Source: Bromus sterilis
Taxonomy: Eukaryota; Streptophyta; Magnoliopsida; Poales; Poaceae
Direction: 5' to 3'
Assembly: GCA_950022295.1 (NCBI GenBank)
Contig: OX465598.1
Location: 171,076,001-171,140,000 of the forward strand
Length of the DNA: 64,000 nt
Within the stretch, counting starts at the first letter, position 1, and every line of letters begins with the position of its first letter. Of the stretch, positions 56,967 to 64,000 are shown in pieces. Under the pieces are notes generated by a model. It was not told where the DNA came from, made no database searches, and worked only from the letters and a program-made list of their open reading frames with translations. The position numbers were made by a program, and so were the translations under genes.

Positions 56967-57724
56967 TTATCGAAGGTATGCCATCATGCCAATCACATCA
57001 TCTATGTGACTCATGCTTGATCTTTTGATCTTGTGTCTCGAGGCCATATCTGCATATGCCAGGCTCGCCACAATAACCTTACTGATTATATGCCGCGTAT
57101 GCAAGGCCATGTTTCTGTACATGCTAAGCTCCACCCACTCTTGTGAACGTAAAAATGTTTGACACTCGTGTGACACGTGATGCCTCCATAATGAAGAACT
57201 TTCCACATGGTGCTTTACTAAGGAAGGACACTTTGTTGGATTAGTGAGGGATCATCCTATAATTCTGCCATCGTATATCTAACATATTAGAAAAACAGGA
57301 TGCAACAATATAAATCATACTAACTATGATGCCCCCTTGCAAATTAAAGTTTAGACGCATCTAATTTATCTTTTGCAAGTTTTACGTGGCTGCTAGGGCT
57401 TTCGAGATAGAACCGTTTCTATGCCTACGGACATACAACCACGACAACTCAGCAATTGTCTCTATTACACCCCTGTCGGGGCCCTCCGTTGAAAACGTCT
57501 TTGCAAAGCTAATGTTAGAGAGATAGACACCCCAAAAGTCACTTATATGGTACAAGCCATATGTCAAGCGTGGAACCAATCTCGCATAAACGCGTAAGGT
57601 CGGTCGGGGCCGCTTCATCTGGACATTTCCGCAATACTAAACGAGTACACGTGGGAGGGTAACAATTGGAGAATTGATGCCACATACTAGATGTGTTCTA
57701 TCCATACAATACATCTACGCATAG
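56967..57724 (-). other. C leader region with two small unlike frames
   Basis: Sense sequence directly after the PBS of C. Two short open frames (57618-57382, starting MKRPRPTLRVYARL; 57206-56967, starting MESSSLWRHH) show no resemblance to Copia gag that I can see. Ends at the TSD of A. Confidence 0.45.
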
Positions 57725-57741
57725 CCTTGCTCATGATACCA
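57725..57741 (-). other. C primer-binding site (tRNA-iMet type)
   Basis: Sense tggtatcatgagcaagg, adjoining the 5' LTR. Copia elements use tggtatcagagc; this has one extra T. Confidence 0.85.
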
Positions 57742-57742
57742 C

Positions 57743-59513
57743 TGTTGGGGTTCGGGGCAGAAAAAAATATTTTTTCTTATCCTACGAGACCCAAGCCCAA
57801 GACCTATGTTATGGCGATGCAAGTAACGGATGAAATAGGTCGTACCATTATGTAGTACGTAAAGCGGGAAACGTTCCCACGTGAACGTGTTTGATGTAGT
57901 CGTACCGGTAATCCCCGATGCCGCGCGGATCCAAGATGACTCCGATAGCCACCCGGTCCTCGTAGACCGATGACAGTATTGCGTCCATGTCGGAACATTG
58001 TCAGTGAAGACGCAGCGATACGGCCACAACGATGAAGTAGCACCACAAGTGTAGTGCCTCGCGGGATTACACACATATGTACCCGACGTCCCTCCGGGCT
58101 CCGAACCAGGTGAGCAACGAAAGAAGATGGATTCGGATCCCTATTCCAGCAGCACGACGGCGTGCGTATGGTGGAGAAATCCCCAACCAAGTGTAGACTC
58201 CAAACAAGGGGAGTCCACTCGAGGAAGGAGAATGGAGGAAGAGAGATGAGAAACTTGTCTCAAAATTCCATGAAGAAAAAAGGGCACCCCCACCCCTCCT
58301 TATATAGGCCAAGGAGGGGGCACACCTCCCTCAACTTCCCATGTGGTACTAAACCAAAGGGAGAGGGGGAGGGTGTGCCATGGGGAGGTGGGGCCCTCCC
58401 TTGGCGCATGGCCCAAGGGGGGAGCTCCCTCCTTCCGTAATGTGCTTTTTTAGGCCCATATGCCTTTTCTTCCATTTTTAAATATAATTAATTATATTTT
58501 AATATTTAATTCTGTTAATTAAATAATAAAACATATTTAAACATTATTAAATAATATTTTGAACCTTTCAAAATACCCAGAACAATTTCCGGCCTCCACC
58601 GGAACAATTCCGGTGTTCTCTCTTATTTCTCCGGTGCTCTCGAATCAATCCTTATTGTGTCGAATACCCTTAAGTGTGACACCCTACGGTCGGGGAAATA
58701 ACAGACATAATCAAGACACTCTCTTGATCAATGACCATCGATCCGACCTGGTTACAATCCTTGATGGCCCCTGCGCTTCCATCGAATGAAACTTCATCGC
58801 TGTTGGATCTGTTTAACGTTGAGCATGGTCCCTTTCTCCTGTGGTACTTTGTTTGTCTGAGGTTTGATCGTCGGTATCCAATATACCTAGTTCACCCTCG
58901 TTATCGACAAACATGTTTACTCGTTCCTGTGATATTTCAACCTCGTGACCTAGTCACACGTTTTCACAAACTTTATGATGCAATAGCACCAAGTGGGTCC
59001 AGAGTACATATCTGTCACTCGGATAGACAAATCCCGCTTTGATCTATTTGCATACTCATCAACATATCTATTTCAGATACCCAAAGTACACCTTTATGGC
59101 CATCATATTTCAGTCAGGTGGTGGGTTGCAAATCAAAGCATCCTCATAGATAGCAATTACTTATGATCATTACGGTCAAAGGATCTGGTCACTACGTTAT
59201 AGTTATCGCAATGTTGAACTATGTGACTGGATCACGTTGCAACACTTCTGGTGGGTGTATTTCCATCATATAATTATCCCAATGATACGACTCCATTGTC
59301 AATAGCTTATTTACATCTCATGATCAGGAAACCTTGATCATCAATTGCCCAATAGACTAGTATACTAGAGTTAACTAGGGACCTGGTTGTTTTATACCAC
59401 ACGTGTATTAATGTTTCCTCTTAATACAGTTATAGCACACTATAAAACTTATTATTAACTAATGGAATATGCCAATAAACATATTTTATTTGCCTCTAGG
59501 GCACATTCCCAAC
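57743..59513 (-). mobile_element. C 5' LTR
   Basis: 1771 bp, aligning along its length to 29803-31580 with scattered substitutions. A TATA box (tatata, 58301-58306, sense minus) matches that of the other LTR. Followed on the right by TSD gcaat (59514-59518). Confidence 0.9.
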
Positions 59514-60021
59514 AGCAATAGTGTTGAGGTATTGATTTGAGTATTATTTGGACTTCTGCGTGTCAAGAGCTCAAGCCTATTAGTGATAGGTGTTATATTT
59601 TCTGCAATTTGTGCTTATTTTCAAAAACTAGAAAAAAAATAGTTGAGAACTCTAGCTACTAGATTGATCGCTAACCTCTGGAGGGGTTGTAATATATAGA
59701 GTACCCTCACGTACCATGGGTCGAGGATGCGCAAGGATAACCAAACCCCCATACACTCCTCCTCGGGGTACTTGTCTCTTTGTGAATCTCCTGACTAGAT
59801 AGAGAGTTACCGATAATAAGCAGATGAGTTCCTTTAACTAATGTGAGTATTCGATTGTTGGCACTTCCACAATCCATTTTTTTCTAGCCTCTTTGGTACC
59901 GTGCATTGCCCTTTCTCAGCTCGAGAGTTGGTGCAAACTTCGCCGGTGCATCCAAACCCTTGGCATGATACGCTCTGTCATCATAAACCTCATTATATTC
60001 CTCCTCAAAACAACCACCATC

Positions 60022-60217
60022 CTACCTATCAAGTCATTTCCATAGCCTTTCCGAGATACATTGCCATGCAACATCCATCATCTCATGACTTGATCTTCAT
60101 GTCATACATGCTTTTGCTTGCTCGAGGAGCAGGATGCTAGTTGGGCGTTGCCCTTATAATTGCTACATGACGCGTTAGTATCATTGCATAACCTACTACA
60201 CTGGCAGAGCCATACAT
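60022..60217 (-). pseudogene. Antisense ORF II of E3, broken
   Basis: Counterpart of E1 2522-2725, antisense to E3. It starts at the ATG at 60217 and keeps SASVVGYAMIL and MDVAWQCISERLWK, but has an in-frame TAG after about 26 codons and a 2-nt deletion that shifts the frame. Function unknown. Confidence 0.35.
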
Positions 60218-60628
60218 TTGCATACATCATGATAGATTTCAATTTTTTTATGTTGAGTACTTATTATAAAGTGTCTGATCTTCTATATCCTTGTAAAATA
60301 TAGAGTGTTGCCCTTAAAGTGGGGAAAATATCCCAAAGAGGACACAATAAAAGATCCCAAAAGAAGACAAATTAAAAGATCCCAAAGAGGACAAATGAGA
60401 GATAAATAGAAAGAGCCAATGAGGCCACAAAAATTAAAAAATAGAAAAAATAAATAAAAGAAATAAAAAGAGAGAAGGGGGCAACACTACTATTCCTTTT
60501 GAAAGATCCACACTCGTACTTCAAAGTAATTTTTGTACTACATAGAGAGTTTCATATCATTCATGCATAACTATGTGGGGATCCTTACACTATAGAACTT
60601 GGCTTGTATATTCCAATGATGAGCCTCC

Positions 60629-61069
60629 TCAAATGAGCTCTAGGTCTCCTTGAGAAAGAAAGTTGGATGCACCCCCACTAGTTCCGTTGGAGAGCTTCCC
60701 ATAGATCATATGTGCATCTGTTGCATGACAATCCCTACTCCTCACATCATATCTATCATTTGGCTTTCTCTCGATTGTCCACATTGATGTGAGCCTTTCA
60801 CACCTTTTTTTGTCTTCCTTCCCCATCATTATTCTATTTGTCGTCCTAAGTGCCAACATATCTTGCTTGCGCTCATTCATTGCATGAGTACTCAAAGTCG
60901 AAAGGGAGAGAATCAGTTTGACTTGTGCCTGACTAATGGTCTGGGGGCGAGTCATAATAAGATTCCGAAGGAGACCAAGTGTGAAGTTCCAGTAGATTGA
61001 TTTCTCAATTAACTCTTTAGTATTTTTACGCTCTAAACCCATCTCCCACTTCTTACACGCAAACACCAT
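60629..61069 (-). CDS. Antisense ORF I of E3 (146 residues, unknown)
   Basis: Intact ORF antisense to E3, about 230 nt inside its 3' LTR. A stop lies just upstream of the ATG at 61069. The protein is basic, with KKWEMGLERK near the start and NDRYDVRSRDCHATDAH later, and no signal peptide or membrane span. Its broken counterpart in E1 is at 21-467. It could be an element-specific antisense ORF as described for other plant Gypsy elements, or an old captured exon. I recognise no domain. Confidence 0.5.
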   Translation of the reverse strand: MVFACKKWEMGLERKNTKELIEKSIYWNFTLGLLRNLIMTRPQTISQAQVKLILSLSTLSTHAMNERKQDMLALRTTNRIMMGKEDKKRCERLTSMWTIERKPNDRYDVRSRDCHATDAHMIYGKLSNGTSGGASNFLSQGDLELI

Positions 61070-61299
61070 TTGGAGACATTCGCGTCACGGACAGCGAGAG
61101 CTCTTGCACCTTTATGTTCTTACTTTGCTAGTTTCAATAATAGATATAGACTCTTGCTTGTTATTGTCTTGACTTGAATTGCGTATCTTACTTGCTTTAC
61201 TTTAAAGTTAAAATATTTTTTGGTATCCTGTCACCACAGAAATTATCTTTGTTACCATTTACCTGCTCGAGGACAACCATGAATTAAGCTTGGGGATGT

Positions 61300-62949
61300 T
61301 AATACGTCCCAAACGTATCTATAGTTTCTTCTTGCTCCATGCTTATATGGGTGACATTGCTACATGTTTTGCTACACTTTCATACCTTTTTCAACGTATT
61401 TCGACTAACCTACTAACTCAGTGCCCCGGTCCCAGTTTCTGTCTGTTGTTGTTCGTGCATTGCAGGAAATTACCAATATTTAAAGTGCTCCGAAAAATTA
61501 GGAAAATCATATAAAAAATTAGCATACAGGAAGACTCCAGAAGCCCGAAGTACACCCGGAGGGGTGCCCTCCCCCCTCACCAGACGGGTGCCTGGCGCGG
61601 CCAGGGTGTGTCCACGCCACCTGGCCGCCTGGTCAGGTGGGGCCCCCTGGTGCCCCCCCCCTTCGGCCTATATTTACCTCTCATCCCGAAAACCCTCGGG
61701 AAGCCCTTTGTTACGCAATTTTCACCACTGTTCCGCCACCGCATGATCCTGAGATCGGGATCGTCATAATACCCTTTCCCGGCACCCTGCCGGAAGGAGG
61801 ATCAATATCCGGGAGCTCCTCCACCACCATGAGCGCTTCTCGGATGTTCCGTGAGTAGTCCCCGTTGGACCATGGGTCCATGATCAGTGGTTATGTGATA
61901 TTTTCTCTCCAATCTTGTGCCTCAAATCTTAGCCCTTGTGAGCTGCCCTACATGATCAAGGCACCTATGTATTAGTTTCTGTGTTGCTATGCTGTGTTTG
62001 CTGGGATCCAATGGGTTATGAGATTATGTTCAGATTGTGATGAGTAATATATTTGGTTTACCTTTTATGTTTTAGTTCTTGAGTATTCTTGCATGTTCTC
62101 CGTTTCTTTTTATTGCTTTGTACAAGTAGTAGATCATGACTCCAAGAGGGAGCGTTATGCTTGATTGTGGGTTCATGCCCCCCGATGTTTATCTTGAGTG
62201 ACACAAACATGAGACTAGGGGATGTGTTGTTGCCACTAGGGAGAAAACAACGGTGCTTGTAACTGTGGTTGCAGGGATTGTTTACATTATGCATAGTTTG
62301 TTAATGCAGTTGTCTATTGCTTTTATCCTACAGTTTGGTGGGGTTCGCAACTTATACCAGCGAGATGTTCTGGATAGATATCTCAAGGTGGATGATTAGT
62401 GAGTAGATGCTGGTGAATAAACGGTCTGCTCGTCTCGACGTACTGCCCATATGATTGAGCCTCTAGCTTTCTTGTAGCATAATTAGCATTGCGGTGTGTT
62501 TATAATTCTGTCAATTTCCTGGATGTAATTTTTTCACCCAGCATATTTGTTTATCGTTTTTTGGGAGAGAGAAATCACTAGTGAAAAGGCATGGGACCCC
62601 GGTCCATATTTCCACCATAGTTTATACCGTTCATCTTTATTGCTTCCTTTTCGTTGCAATCACTACTATTATTCCCACCCTTGTGTTTTGATCCGTTGTA
62701 CACAACAAGACCGCAGGGATCGACAACCTCTCTGACTCGTTGGGAGCAAAATTATTTGCGTTTGTGTGCAGGTCCACGACAACTCCCTAGCCAGAGCTAA
62801 AATTTCGACGCCGTTGTCACCTACTTGCTGCACTTGGAGTCCTACTGGATTGATAACCTTGGTATCTTCACTGAGGGAAATTTACCGATATCTGCATCAT
62901 AACCTTCAACTTGGGGTAACCAACGAGGAGGTGTTATTTGCACCCATCA
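61300..62949 (+). mobile_element. E3 3' LTR
   Basis: Begins taatacgtcccaaacg (TG mutated to TA) after the PPT and ends cacccatca. Aligns with 849-2483 and 26222-27522. It lies directly against 62950, which is the interior of another LTR of the same group (E4), so E3 probably inserted into it. The matching TSD cannot be tested because E3's left end is deleted. Confidence 0.88.
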
Positions 62950-63666
62950 AACAGCGGTGCTTATGACTGCGTGTTACAAGGATTGCTTACATTACGCATA
63001 GAGTGTTAATGCAGTTGTCCGTTGCTTTGAGTTTACAGCTTATAGTTGAGTCTCGCAACTTAATACCAACGAGATGTTCTGTATAGATATCTCAAGGGGG
63101 GTGATTAGTAAGTAGATACTTATGGATAAACGATCTACTTGACTTGGTGTAATGCCCATACAATTGAACCTTGCACACTCTACTAGCATAACTAGCATTG
63201 CGGTGCATTTATAATTCTGTCAATTGTCCAACTGTAATTTGTTCACCCAACATAGATTTTTACCGTCTTTTGGGAGAGAGACATCACTAGTGAGCGCTAT
63301 GATGCCCCGGTCCATATTCTCATCATAAGTTTACACCGCTATTATTTAATGTTTTATTTCCTTTTGAGTTGCATTATTATTATCTCTTGCGTTTTAACCT
63401 TTGTAAACAGCAAGGCCGGAGAGATTGACAACCTCTCTGTACTCGTTGGGAGAAAAGTTATTTATGTTCTTGTATGCAGGTCCATGCAAGCTAATTGGTG
63501 ACGTGCCTCAGAATAATTTTTGCGTTGTTGTTTGCCACCTACTTGTTGTCTCTGGAATTCTACGAGAGAAATAAACCTTGGCATCTTTACTGAGGGAATT
63601 TTCAAGTATCTACATCGTAAGCTTCCACTTAGGGTAACAACGAGGAGGTGTTATTTGCACCCATCA
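62950..63666 (+). mobile_element. E4 LTR fragment
   Basis: Begins aacagcggtgcttatgactg, which corresponds to the middle of E1-group LTRs (compare 61390-61640 of E3), and ends cacccatca followed by a PBS. The first half is lost at the E3 insertion. Confidence 0.8.
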
Positions 63667-63676
63667 AGCTAATTTC

Positions 63677-63694
63677 TGGCGCCTTTGCCGAGGA
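63677..63694 (+). other. E4 primer-binding site
   Basis: tggcgcctttgccgagga, a tRNA-Asp-type PBS with two substitutions, 11 nt after the LTR end. Confidence 0.8.
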
Positions 63695-63854
63695 TTCCAA
63701 GATTCAAGATAGAGGAGTTGCACCTACCTTTTACCTTTTCTTTTTAATCTTGTTAGTTTACCTTTCAGTTTCTAGTTTTTCTTGTGTGTCTTTATTCAAA
63801 AACCTAAAAAAATGCATTTATCTTGTTTTTAGTTTGTTTCTTGTGTTAGTCAAT

Positions 63855-63986
63855 ATGTCTAGTTCCTTTACCTTTGGTGCTGCACCGGAGGTGGAAGTCG
63901 TCACCTTCAAACAAAGAGGTGGGAATAATTTGAAAGATGCTTGGTATAGAATTAGGGATTCTGAAAGTAGAGCCACCAAGAAATAA
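63855..63986 (+). pseudogene. gag: E4 gag, N-terminal fragment with stop
   Basis: ATG at 63855; the sequence VVTFKQRGGNNLKDAWYRI is a familiar Triticeae gag N-terminus. A TAA at 63984-63986 follows ATKK and interrupts it (probably from a Gln codon), then the window ends. The gag differs from that of E3 and from the E1 module despite the shared LTR. Confidence 0.7.
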
Positions 63987-64000
63987 TCCACTACTATCCT

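Larger units (their letters stand above)
29803..59513 (-). mobile_element. C: Copia-type element carrying nested elements A, B and S2
   Basis: Bounded by TSD gcaat (29798-29802 and 59514-59518), with LTRs of 1778 bp (29803-31580) and 1771 bp (57743-59513). On the minus strand the LTR starts TGTTGGGAATGTGCCCTAG, like BARE/Angela/WIS Copia LTRs. A tRNA-iMet-type PBS adjoins the right LTR, and the PPT aagtgggagaatg adjoins the left one, so sense is minus. Its own interior (31581-35468 plus 56967-57742) is only about 4.7 kb and shows no gag, protease, integrase or RT, so it looks non-autonomous. Confidence 0.9.
59519..61299 (+). mobile_element. E3 3' internal region, right part
   Basis: Resumes E3 after the C insertion; it pairs inverted with E1 3230-1. 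No sense ORF is seen. The tail (61230-61298) has a purine-rich end aagcttggggatg (61288-61298), the PPT, directly before the 3' LTR. The antisense ORFs are listed separately. Confidence 0.82.

Overview
The window is a block of nested plant LTR retrotransposons, with no convincing host gene, rRNA, tRNA or CRISPR locus. The kinds of elements suggest a large grass genome of the Triticeae (wheat, barley, Aegilops or rye): Athila- and Tat-lineage Gypsy elements, a Copia element whose LTR starts like BARE/Angela/WIS, several-kilobase solo LTRs with GC-rich ends, and a Stowaway MITE with CTCCCTCC termini. Family names are from memory; boundaries, target-site duplications (TSDs), primer-binding sites (PBSs) and polypurine tracts (PPTs) were read from the sequence.

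Left half. E1, a minus-strand Gypsy-type element, fills 1-7460. Its 3' end lies off the left edge, its 5' LTR is 5809-7460, and a plus-strand solo LTR of the same LTR group sits inside it at 849-2483 (TSD gtaat/gtact). After a short unclassified flank comes a complete but dead Athila-type element at 7647-17870 (TSD gaccc). Next are a scrap of E1-type LTR (18131-18533), a truncated giant LTR (18534 to about 21851) and a full-length giant solo LTR (21863-26221, TSD gcctc) that carries a Stowaway MITE.

Right half. A plus-strand relative of E1, called E3, begins at a deletion junction near 21852 and ends with its 3' LTR at 61300-62949. It lies against a further LTR and gag fragment, E4 (62950-64000). 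E3 is split by Copia element C (29803-59513, minus, TSD gcaat). C is split by Tat-type Gypsy element A (35469-56961, minus, TSD gtatg). A is split by Tat-type Gypsy element B (41208-50545, minus, TSD cttag) and by a 3.95-kb solo LTR, S2 (51547-55497, TSD tacgt). The nest is therefore five levels deep: E4 > E3 > C > A > B.

Function. Every gag/pol region carries stops, frameshifts, deletions or lost catalytic residues, so nothing here looks able to transpose alone. The most unusual cargo is in element B. Antisense to its pol lies a promoter-plus-ORF unit (about 42828-43527) whose product resembles a plant B3 DNA-binding domain. Beside it is a 12-unit tandem array of 65/68-bp units that contains a duplicated 266-bp four-unit block. 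Three members of one LTR group (E1, E3, E4) carry three different coding modules, and E1 and E3 share antisense ORFs near their 3' ends.
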